Both the position numbers and the translations under genes were made by a program. The notes beneath the pieces were generated by a model. That model was given only the letters and a program-made list of their open reading frames with translations. It had not been told where the DNA came from and searched no databases. A DNA stretch of 64,000 bases from Favolaschia claudopus (taxonomy: Eukaryota > Basidiomycota > Agaricomycetes > Agaricales > Mycenaceae), in NCBI GenBank assembly GCA_037176885.1, contig JAWWNJ010000009.1, positions 496,001 to 560,000 on the forward strand, in the 5' to 3' direction. Positions within the stretch are counted from its first letter, which is position 1. Every line of letters begins with the position of its first letter. Below are positions 46,440 through 55,827 of the stretch, piece after piece.

Positions 46440-47676
46440 GGCCCATGTCCCATGTCGGTGGAGACGAGTGAAAAAAGCGAAAAGAAAAGAAGGGAAAAAA
46501 GAGAAAAAAAGAGGGAAAAAGGGAGAGAGTTCAGTAGCTTACCGGGATTGTGTACCGTCGATTTCTAGGGCGCAAAGGCTCGTTAAATGCAGCGCGGCGG
46601 CAAATCAAGAATAAGACCCAAGCCTCGGCTGTCTTGATATTGATTGATTTCCTGGCCCAAGTCCAAACGAAGGCATTTGCCTCCAATGGACTAGGGTCCA
46701 GCGAATGAAAATCAAACGATTCATCTTATCGTTATCGCGTCAACGGCACGTTATCCACACGTGTTTTGCGGCCAATCAAATCTCTGGGTTCTCTCCTTGC
46801 TGTCGACTTCGTACTCTCTTGTTGAACTTCGGGTCGCGCTGCCTTTCTCTTCCTTTACTTGTCATTATTGACTCATAGCATGTTCTGCTATTCTTCTATC
46901 GAGAAAATTCCCACTGCTTCAATTTGGCTTCAATCTTAACCATTGTTGAAGACGGAATCACTTGTCAGTTGACCGTTTAATAAACCGATACTTGCGCCTC
47001 TCATATTCGAAAATCAGTCACGGCGCATGCTGTGTCTGCCTTGCTGTCTCAACCTCTGTTCAGCCCTCTCAAGAGACTTGTACTGTTTAAAACTGGGTTT
47101 GTGCTTCATCACTGTTTACAGATTACTTATATTTTTCTATTCAAATGGCATCTCATTCTACGCTTCTCCTGTTAATCTAGGTGTCTAAACTATGTACTCC
47201 TGTGCGCTTTAAACCTTGCAGTCAAGCCGCAGTTGGAATCCAACTGTGTGAATGATTACATGTACTGATCATAATATTGAACTTCAACTGCAAGGCTGAG
47301 ATTTCCAAGGCTTCTATACATTGCAGCATATCTTAGGTTCTCCATCAGGAGACTCAACACCCTTATTGACCGTATCTGGAATTTCATTGCGACGATTTTC
47401 GGCTCAGGAATGGGATTGTTGTTCCTGAGGGCCGAAGAAAAAGATAAATGTTATTGTTTTAAAATCAAGCAGCACCAATTGAATCTTCTGCAGATACTAG
47501 TATCATACAAGCCTGAATTACCGAAAGACAAGCAGCAAACTGGCGCGCACATTGGTTGCCAAATGCATCGCCGAGGCTCGGGGCTCGCGCAATCACGGCA
47601 TTTTGCGCGGGACCTGATCCTTTGATCCGATCAAGGACCCAAGTGACTTGGGCTCAACTGGCATGGGTCATGAGCC
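46440..47676. repeat. Repeat unit 2 (1237 bp)
   Basis: Second copy, with the same sequence as unit 1 as far as I can compare. It is preceded by TTTTCA (46434-46439) instead of the full TTTTCAAG. Confidence 0.8.
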
Positions 47677-47682
47677 TTTTCA

Positions 47683-48919
47683 GGCCCATGTCCCATGTCG
47701 GTGGAGACGAGTGAAAAAAGCGAAAAGAAAAGAAGGGAAAAAAGAGAAAAAAAGAGGGAAAAAGGGAGAGAGTTCAGTAGCTTACCGGGATTGTGTACCG
47801 TCGATTTCTAGGGCGCAAAGGCTCGTTAAATGCAGCGCGGCGGCAAATCAAGAATAAGACCCAAGCCTCGGCTGTCTTGATATTGATTGATTTCCTGGCC
47901 CAAGTCCAAACGAAGGCATTTGCCTCCAATGGACTAGGGTCCAGCGAATGAAAATCAAACGATTCATCTTATCGTTATCGCGTCAACGGCACGTTATCCA
48001 CACGTGTTTTGCGGCCAATCAAATCTCTGGGTTCTCTCCTTGCTGTCGACTTCGTACTCTCTTGTTGAACTTCGGGTCGCGCTGCCTTTCTCTTCCTTTA
48101 CTTGTCATTATTGACTCATAGCATGTTCTGCTATTCTTCTATCGAGAAAATTCCCACTGCTTCAATTTGGCTTCAATCTTAACCATTGTTGAAGACGGAA
48201 TCACTTGTCAGTTGACCGTTTAATAAACCGATACTTGCGCCTCTCATATTCGAAAATCAGTCACGGCGCATGCTGTGTCTGCCTTGCTGTCTCAACCTCT
48301 GTTCAGCCCTCTCAAGAGACTTGTACTGTTTAAAACTGGGTTTGTGCTTCATCACTGTTTACAGATTACTTATATTTTTCTATTCAAATGGCATCTCATT
48401 CTACGCTTCTCCTGTTAATCTAGGTGTCTAAACTATGTACTCCTGTGCGCTTTAAACCTTGCAGTCAAGCCGCAGTTGGAATCCAACTGTGTGAATGATT
48501 ACATGTACTGATCATAATATTGAACTTCAACTGCAAGGCTGAGATTTCCAAGGCTTCTATACATTGCAGCATATCTTAGGTTCTCCATCAGGAGACTCAA
48601 CACCCTTATTGACCGTATCTGGAATTTCATTGCGACGATTTTCGGCTCAGGAATGGGATTGTTGTTCCTGAGGGCCGAAGAAAAAGATAAATGTTATTGT
48701 TTTAAAATCAAGCAGCACCAATTGAATCTTCTGCAGATACTAGTATCATACAAGCCTGAATTACCGAAAGACAAGCAGCAAACTGGCGCGCACATTGGTT
48801 GCCAAATGCATCGCCGAGGCTCGGGGCTCGCGCAATCACGGCATTTTGCGCGGGACCTGATCCTTTGATCCGATCAAGGACCCAAGTGACTTGGGCTCAA
48901 CTGGCATGGGTCATGAGCC
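47683..48919. repeat. Repeat unit 3 (1237 bp)
   Basis: Third copy, preceded by TTTTCA (47677-47682) and followed by the full TTTTCAAG. The subterminal palindrome CCCAAGTGACTTGGG is at 48881-48895. Confidence 0.8.
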
Positions 48920-48927
48920 TTTTCAAG
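48920..48927. repeat. Right 8-bp target-site duplication (TTTTCAAG)
   Basis: Perfect match to 45189-45196. Confidence 0.75.
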
Positions 48928-49290
48928 TCTTCTGAGGGCTTCAAAATGAACGGCAGTCACTGAGCGCGGGAGGAGGAACTCCGAGACCGATTGCGACTCG
49001 TTCGAGGACTTGAATGCCACCGAGATCCGTCGACGTGAGACGGGGTGAGACTAACTCGGAAAAACCATCCGCTTGTTGCCCGCACGGGCCGCAATTGAAC
49101 GGAAGCTTTTTTGAATGAAAAGAGCAGTATAACGGACGACATTCCAGTCAAAGAAAACATCCAGAACGTGGCGGACGACATTGAACACCTGTTGAACAAC
49201 TGAATGAAGAGAGTTGAAATGTGATCGGTCACGGTCACGGTCACGAGCTTTCGCGTCGAGTGTGCCGGTTACTGGTTGGACCGGTTCTCC
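48928..49290. promoter_or_regulatory. Upstream region of the PEX8-like gene
   Basis: About 360 bp between the array and the PEX8-like start. CGGTCA is repeated three times in tandem at 49226-49243, 48 bp before the ATG. No gene seen. Confidence 0.5.
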
Positions 49291-51842
49291 ATGTCGAATG
49301 CTGGTTACACCAATCTACTGGCCCATTTGCAGAGACAAACGCCTTTTGCTCCTCTACCAACTATCCAATCCGCCCTCGCACACCACCTCTCCAATTCCTC
49401 ACCCCTCCCCACACCTCTCGCAGCCTCAATAATCTCCTCTCCCCTCTTCTCCCTCCTCCCCTTCTCCCACTCAAAACTCCAAACCCTCTTCACCGCATTC
49501 CGCCACGCGACGCATCTCAAATACCGCGACCTCAAAACCGCAGACGAAAATCGTTCCGCGGTCGGCTCTGTCTTCTCCAGAGGAACTGCCGCGCGTGTGA
49601 ACCAATGGACCGCCGCAGTCCTCAAAGGCTTGAAAGGCGGTCAGCCTATTCTCAGATTGGCTTGCTCGGGAGGCCTTCTTGCCGGTCTGGAGGATATCAA
49701 AAACGCGGACAAGTTGGAAACCGGGAGATCCCAACTCGAGAATGAAATTATCATCTCTGTTGCAGAGTCCATCGATGTATACGCTCATGCCTCCAGTGGT
49801 TGGGAAGCTGAATTTAGACCCAAAGGAGACGGTGAGTGCGTGTTTCGCCGCGAATCCATAATCGTCCTGATTTTCGTCTTGTTACAGTTGATACGATGAC
49901 TTTGGCGCTTATACTTGCCGCTCAATCTCTGACGCTCGTCGTTCCAACAAAACTCAAGGCCCTACCCCTCTCCGTCCTAGCCGATCTGCTTGTCTTCACC
50001 GTCACCTCTGCTTTCGCGTCGGGCACATTCCTTTCTGCGGCCTCATCCTCCAAATCTTCCGTACGTCCAGTTTGCTTCAGCACCACAGCTTCCACATCTT
50101 AATTTTGGATGAGTAGACATCCTCGCCTACACTTCGAGCTATCAATGAATCTCCCCTCATGGAATTCATCGCTCCGTTGTCAAAGTTAACAGCACTGACT
50201 TTGACAATTTTCATTGAATCCCGTCCTGCAGAGGGCATGGTCACTGCTGCTGCGGCTCTCGCTGCGCTCCAGCCTCTCTCGAAGAGCCTTGAAAGCGATT
50301 GGATTGGAGGGTCTATGGCAAAAGTTCTACAAGCTGATGATGATGGTCAGTCGACTCATTCCATATTCCATTATCGACTTTGCGCCTGTTCAACTTTTAA
50401 TATGGGTACAGACACGCGCGAACAAGCGACTATGATATGGAAAACCCTCAAAACGCTTCTTTTCTCCAACATCATGATCGCAGACGCCATCCTCTCCGCC
50501 ATCATATACGTTCCTCCAGCTGCTTATCCTAGCGCTACCACTGCCGTCCCTCCTGCGCTCGCTCTGACAGTCCTACACACCCTCTCAGACCTCTCCTTCG
50601 TCGTATCGCAATTCGGCGGGGTCACAACCACCGCTTCCCCGGGCTTCGTGGAGCTGAAAAAGACGTTCTACCTCGCCTTGGATATACTTTCGAAAAGTCG
50701 AGAAGAGAGCGAACGATTTGTACGCCAGCTGTGTGCTTCTGTTGCGGACTGGCAAGGTCGGAGGGAAAAGGAATATTCGGATCCTGGTGCGTCCGTGCAT
50801 CTTATACGCAGTATGAGTATGAAGAAGGTTGACTCGAGTTTGTGTACTATAGATGTGCAAGCCAAAACAGCCTATGCGTTAACGTGTATTGAGCAGCTCG
50901 TCCCCGTGCTGAGCGGGGAGTGCATTCAATTATACGCTCTGCCCCTGGCATTGCCGTGCGTCTTTTCGGTTCCCCGAATTGGCTTCCTTGCTTACGTTCA
51001 CTCTGTTTGTTTACTTCCTTCGATAATTCGATAGACACTTATCAGACGCGTCGTATCGGGAGACGTACGAATCGAGCCACTCGGTTGTCCTTGCGGTGTT
51101 TGCGGCGCATGCGGACCGACATGCAAAAAGCGACACCGAATTTTCCGGTGATGATACCAAGTACTCATCCGAAGGGCGAGCGGGGAAGGGGAAGGATGCG
51201 CCACGGCCGTTTACAGAGCGGATGGTGCCGTTTTATGCGCATTGTTTGATTGAGGTACGTTTGTTTGATATGATAAGTGTGCCCCTTGTGTGGTACGGTC
51301 TGGCTGACTGGTTATGCCTGTAGAACTCGATTGATGGGAGGCTCAATACGCCGCAGCTGAGGCTTGCGTTTGCGTCGTTGGTGCGGAGTGCGAGTAGCAG
51401 CACGGCATCATCGTGTGAGGGTTCTGCATCGACATTCCCGACGAGGCTGGGAGACGCGTACGCTCTGGCATGGTACTGCATCGATGCGCTCTTAGCAGCA
51501 ATCCGCGATGCAGCCTCACAGGGAGACACTGAGCGAGTACATCGACTGCGACTCACGCTCATCTCTTCCGTGCCCTCGCTGCCTCTCGTCTTACTTCCAC
51601 GCGTCTTGGAGGAGGTGAAAACGGCTATTCTCAGCTCAGAGGGCGATGCGAGAGCGGGGAGGGAGTTGGTTGAAGCGATGTATGAGGAGATTTCGGAGAG
51701 GGTGGGGGATCAGGAGAAGGAGGTTGTGTTGAGGTGGTGGTATGAGAATCGGAGGGCGTTTGGCAATGATTTGCTGGTTGGTGGCCCGGAGGTGAAAGAG
51801 GGGAGCGGGGAAGGAGAGGTGGAGGTTTTGTCGCGATTGTAG
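49291..51842 (+). CDS. PEX8: Probable peroxin Pex8 (C-terminal SRL)
   Basis: A helical protein of about 700 residues, spliced from at least seven exons (the first is 49291-49831, joining GDV/DTMTLALILAAQS). It resembles fungal Pex8, an intraperoxisomal membrane-associated peroxin that bridges docking and RING complexes during matrix protein import. Family-like blocks are TCIEQLVPVLSGECIQLYA, MVPFYAHCLIENSIDGRLN, LAWYCIDALLAAIRDAA and LPLVLLPRVLEEVKTAI, then EKEVVLRWWYENRR. The last three residues are SRL, a canonical PTS1, which matches the known matrix location of Pex8. The next two ligase genes also end in PTS1 tripeptides. I identified it from memory of the family plus the C-terminus. The ATG at 49291 follows non-ATG in-frame sequence. 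Confidence 0.72.
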
Positions 51843-52070
51843 GTACAAACCCTAACCCCAGTTGCCGGCGAAGAACGTGGGTATGTACTTACTAACGCGG
51901 AGTTGGTCATCATCATGCTTCAATGTGAACTTGTTGACATGTTCCTCGACGCGGTTTTCGGTTGTTGCTCTTCCTGTTCGTCTCTGTACGCGAATTTTCG
52001 TGGGCGCCGCAAAGCCACCCTCAGCAAGTAGCACGTCGCGAACTCTGCCCGCAGAACCTTGCTACCAAAA

Positions 52071-54849
52071 ATGACTGAATTCCATGGCCCTCCTCTCGAC
52101 CCACGTACCATCCCGAGCGACCTCACCCTCGCGGAGTTTATGCTCGATTACCACCACCCGCTTCGTTCGCCTCAAAATGGGATCCCTTGTTTGATTGACG
52201 ATGCGACTGGGCGGAAGGTTTCGTTGCAGGAGGTGAATTCCAGTTAAATTTCGGGTGTTTCCTGTCAAATGAGTTTGAGTTGTTTTTCTGACTTACGTTG
52301 GGGGCTTCCTCGTTTAGCTGCGCGAACGGACGATGGCTTTGGCGCAGGGTTTGAGGGGGAGATATAATATCGGTGCGTTGAATTGTTCAACTAGGATATA
52401 TATGGACTGTATGTCAATTGATTCTTGAACAGGGGAGGGAGACGTGGGTGAGAGTCGTCTACTGCATAATCTGCCCCCGGCTCAATGAACTTCACGCTAG
52501 TTTTAATCTGCAGCCCCAACCATGTCGGTCAGTCATATTCCCTGATTTGTTCAAATTGTTGTTCCGATTTTCATCCTTCCTTCGCTTCCTAGATTTTCCT
52601 GTGGCTATCTGGGCGCCCCAATACCTTGGTGCCATATTCACGTGTGTTTGTGCTTGTAATACCTATGCTTGCGCCGTCTTCAATGGTTTTCAGCGGGGCA
52701 AACCCCAACTCAACTCCGAATGAGCTGCTATATCAAATAAAAATAACCGGCGCGACAATGATAATAGCTCACTTGGACGCGCTCGAAACAGCGCGTGAAG
52801 CCGCGAGTCTTGCTGGTATTCCGCTCGACCGAGTTTTGCTGCTCAATTATCACGGCAACAACAAAGTCGATGCGATCTCTGTTCCTGCTCTCATTTCGGA
52901 GAGTGTTTCGCGTGGCAAAACATTTGTGCGGCGGAGGAGGATGGCACCAGGGGATGCGAAGAAAAAGATAGTAGCTTTATCTTTGTCGTCCGGGACTACC
53001 GGTCCTCCGAAGGTATGACGACCGATTTTCTGGACAAATTGCTGAATGCATTCTGCAGGCGGTCGCCATCAGCCATTTTGCTATCATTGCTAATCTTGTA
53101 TGCCCAGCTTTGCAGCGATGCGGCGTCTGCTAACCGGCTGTGTGTCAAGGTCCAATTAAGTACAGCGAACCCAGACGCACAAAAGGTGTTCACTCCTGGA
53201 GATGTGGTTTCGGGGCTTCTGCCTTTCTTTCACGTCGCTGGTCTGGGCTTCAATGTGTGTACTTCATCAATGGCGATTCAATGGTATGCGTAGCTGAGCC
53301 TTTTTCTCGCTTAGCTTCATTGGATGTTGTTCTGTGCTGTCGGTATATTCAATACAGGACTGATTGCTACCGAGTACTGACGTTAAGAACAGACCACGGT
53401 TGTGGTCACTCCAAAATTCAGTCTCGTAGGCGTGCTCGATAGCATCGCTCGGTATCGCATCCAGCACCTGCTGTATGTATTTCCATATTTGATGGAACCA
53501 ATTCGAAAACTGACTCGTATGAAGGTTGGTGCCTCCAGCTGCGATAGCATTCTGCAAAGTGATTCCTTGATGTTGCCAATACTTCAAACGTCTTACTCAT
53601 CCACAACCAGACGCCCGTTGTCAAGAAGTATGATCTGAGCAAGGTCAAGTATATCGGGGTTAGCACCTGTATTCCTCGCTACGTCGCAGTCTTTCATCTC
53701 ATGGCGACAGTGTGGTGCTGCACCCATGACAAGCGACCTTCAAGATCTACTCAGCCAGCTTTGCCCTCAGGCCGCAATTGGCCAGTGCTATGGTTAGTAG
53801 GAACTCGAACCTAAACTCTCTGAAGATACTGATGATGGGTAGGCACAACTGAGACGCCAGCCTGTTTGACCATGACACCGTTGACACAACAATTTACCTC
53901 GGGCTGTGAGTTGCCCGCGATTGTCGCTAGCCAATTGATACAACCACTTCTCAAGCTGCGGGGAGACTGCTACCTGGTATGCATGCACGAATCGTGAAAA
54001 GCGACGGCACTCTGGCGGGATACGACGAGACTGGCGAGTTGGTGGTCAAATCGCCTTCCTTGTCACTGGGGTATTACAATAATCAGGCCGCGTGAGAAAT
54101 GAGCTTCGTTTCGATGAAATCTCATTCAGGGTATTCGCAGGACTGACGAGGCTTTCACTTCTGAGCCTGATCGGTGAGTTTGGCCCTTCGTCACCAGCAG
54201 TGATTGGAAGATGTGTTGCAGGTGGTACCGAACAGGGGATGAAGTTAAGATGAACAAGGCTGGCGAGCTTTTCATCACTGGGCGGCTCAAAGTACGTTCG
54301 TTGACACACGATAGCTGGGGCATTAGTCTGGATGTTGAAACAGGAACTCATCACAGTACGAGCATTCCAAGTGTCGCCGGTCGAGTTGGAGGGCCTCATA
54401 TTGTTAGTCGACTTCTTATCATCTGCGTTCCTGCTACTAACGGACCGAAGAAACCATCCTGACGTCTCCGATGCCTGCGTTATTGGCGTTCCAGACGACT
54501 ACAGTAAGTATTCACGCAAATACTTCAGAGGAGGCATCACTAACAAAATAATCAGGTGGTGAGGTTCCGAGAGCATACGTAGTGCTCTCCGAAGCCGCAT
54601 CGCGAAAGGCCAAGACGGAGCCAGAGGCCATTCAGGCCTCTATTGCCAAGGTAGCTCCACATTCCTCGACTCTTTCAAACATATCAACTCACTTCGATGC
54701 CTCAGCTTGTTGCGGACAATAAAAGCAAGTACAAGCATTTAGCTGGTGGGGTTGTATTTGTTCCTTTTATTCCCAAGAATCCTAGCGGGAAGATTCTGAG
54801 GAGAGTTTTGAAGGAGCAGGTAAAAGAGGAAATGAAAGCTAAGCTGTAG
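52071..54849 (+). CDS. Peroxisomal adenylate-forming acyl/aryl-CoA ligase (4-coumarate-CoA ligase-like), copy A
   Basis: An ANL-superfamily enzyme that activates a carboxylic acid as acyl-AMP and transfers it to CoA. Motifs are the P-loop LSSGTTGPPK (ends near 53014), IGQCYGTTETPA in place of the usual YGMTE, RWYRTGDE, and the A10 lysine region IPKNPSGKILRRVL. At least 14 short introns make the raw frames look broken, but every block joins in frame after splicing. Examples are AIFT/GANPNSTPNELL, FKVPPAA-type LLVPPAAIAFCK/TPVVKKYDLSKV and NNQAA/TDEAFTSEPDRW. The protein ends KAKL, so the final AKL is a PTS1. The substrate is unknown; 4-coumarate, phenylacetate or medium-chain acids are all possible. 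It follows PEX8 by 228 bp and is paralogous to copy B at 55828. Confidence 0.87.
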
Positions 54850-55120
54850 TGAACAGGGAGGCTCATTCTTTACACCTCGTTGCCAATATCACTCCGGTGC
54901 TTGTCGATATCAAGACATTCAAGTAACGCTCATTCGTCAATCCGTACAAGATCGTCCATTCATTATATGAATATACAAGTATAGTATAACTGTCCAAGGG
55001 CCAGTGAGTTTTACTTCAATTTCATTTCATGGGGCGTATGTCCCGTCTGCGTCGTAAATGGTGTCTATGTGGACTCAGCTCAACGTGTTCTAGCTTGTTG
55101 ACAAGAACGTACCGTAACAA

Positions 55121-55531
55121 TTATGCCCTTTTCTCGAATGCTCGGCCTTCAGAGTGCGACTTGAGCCGCCACTCCGCATCCGCTCCCTGCGCCCAGCTGC
55201 TCGAGCACATCAAAGTGTACTTCTCTGGCGGTTTATCATCGCGCATTCGAGAGGCGGTGATCTTGTATACAGCTGAAGCAGCCATAAGGCCGACTTCTAC
55301 TATGTGGAGGTCGTGCATTTCGTATTTATCATACGGCTTGTAGGTTTTCTCCATGTACTCCTTGAGTGTGGGTTCGGAGTCTTTGTCCAGGATCATGCCG
55401 TCGATGGCGAAAGTGCAGTCGTCGGTGGTGTACTCGAACACGGCTGGGCCCGAGTCGCGGAGAGCGCGCCACATGTGGACTTCGAGGGATTTAATGTCGG
55501 CGACGAGGCGATCGTAGATGTTTCCTGACAT
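55121..55531 (-). CDS. Small SnoaL-like (NTF2-fold) protein
   Basis: An intronless frame of 136 residues from ATG 55531 (MSGNIYDRLVADIKSLEVHMW). An upstream in-frame codon is not ATG. The layout fits the SnoaL/NTF2 alpha+beta cone: an N-terminal helix with WRALRD, then FEYTTDDCTFAIDGMI, LKEYMEKTYKPYDKYEMHDL, VGLMAASAVYKITASR and finally SSSWAQGADAEWRLKSHSEG. Such domains serve as small isomerases, dehydratases or binding proteins; no catalytic residues can be assigned. It lies between two PTS1-bearing ligases and diverges from ligase B across a 296-bp promoter with GATA sites, suggesting co-regulation. Its own C-terminus (KRA) is not a PTS1. Confidence 0.7.
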   Translation of the reverse strand: MSGNIYDRLVADIKSLEVHMWRALRDSGPAVFEYTTDDCTFAIDGMILDKDSEPTLKEYMEKTYKPYDKYEMHDLHIVEVGLMAASAVYKITASRMRDDKPPEKYTLMCSSSWAQGADAEWRLKSHSEGRAFEKRA

Positions 55532-55827
55532 GGTTGGGGTAAGATTCTGTGGTTCCTGTCTTGCAAGTTGCAACGCCGCTATTTAGCTTCCCTTTTGGCT
55601 GTGATGTCACTCTATGTCATGGATCCACTCGCGCGCTGGAGAGGGATTTTTGGAGATATTGAAGTCATCGTCGCAGGTGGAGTTTTGGTAATCTTATCTT
55701 ATCCGATAAGATAAATTTGTTCAGGGCAGTAACTTGAAAACGCGCCTCGCGATTGGATACCGGTCAGCGGTCAACCACATAATACCGCGATGAACGTCTC
55801 TCAGGGTCGTCGTTTGTTGCAACGACC
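55532..55827. promoter_or_regulatory. Bidirectional promoter between the SnoaL-like gene and ligase B
   Basis: 296 bp separate two outward-facing ATGs. It contains a perfect palindrome at 55694-55714: TTATCTTATC, a single C, then GATAAGATAA. This gives four GATA-factor core sites, two on each strand. Confidence 0.6.
55694..55714. promoter_or_regulatory. Palindromic cluster of four GATA-factor sites
   Basis: Two 10-bp arms are exact reverse complements around one central base. GATA/GATAAG is the core bound by fungal GATA zinc-finger regulators (nitrogen, iron or light control). It lies 114 bp before ligase B and 163 bp before the SnoaL-like ATG. Function is inferred from sequence only. Confidence 0.55.

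Larger units (their letters stand above)
45197..48919. mobile_element. Tandem triple array of a non-autonomous hAT-like DNA transposon
   Basis: Three head-to-tail copies of a 1237-bp unit with a period of 1243 bp, because TTTTCA separates neighbours at 46434-46439 and 47677-47682. Each unit starts GGCCCATGTCCCATG and ends CATGGGTCATGAGCC. Reading inward from both ends, 19 of the first 24 bases match as an imperfect terminal inverted repeat. The array is flanked by the perfect duplication TTTTCAAG. No transposase or other credible protein is encoded; the longest frames are about 70 residues and featureless, so mobility would depend on a transposase elsewhere. Copies look identical by eye, which implies recent amplification. 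The hAT assignment rests on duplication length and terminal repeats only. Confidence 0.75.

Noticed and set aside
46167..48868. Repeated 71- and 69-residue open frames in the tandem units as genes
   Set aside because: They are present only because the units are copies. They lack domains, typical codon use and splice context.
45197..48919. LTR retrotransposon or solo-LTR array
   Set aside because: Unit ends are GGCC...GGCC-like inverted repeats rather than TG...CA, the outer duplication is 8 bp rather than 4-6 bp, and there is no primer-binding site, polypurine tract placement or gag/pol frame.
45197..48919. CRISPR-like or minisatellite array
   Set aside because: The repeat period is 1243 bp with three units, a eukaryotic setting and no variable spacers.
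52071..54849. Ligase copy A as a pseudogene
   Set aside because: The raw frames look shattered, but each interruption has consensus splice ends and all adenylation motifs join in frame to the C-terminal AKL.
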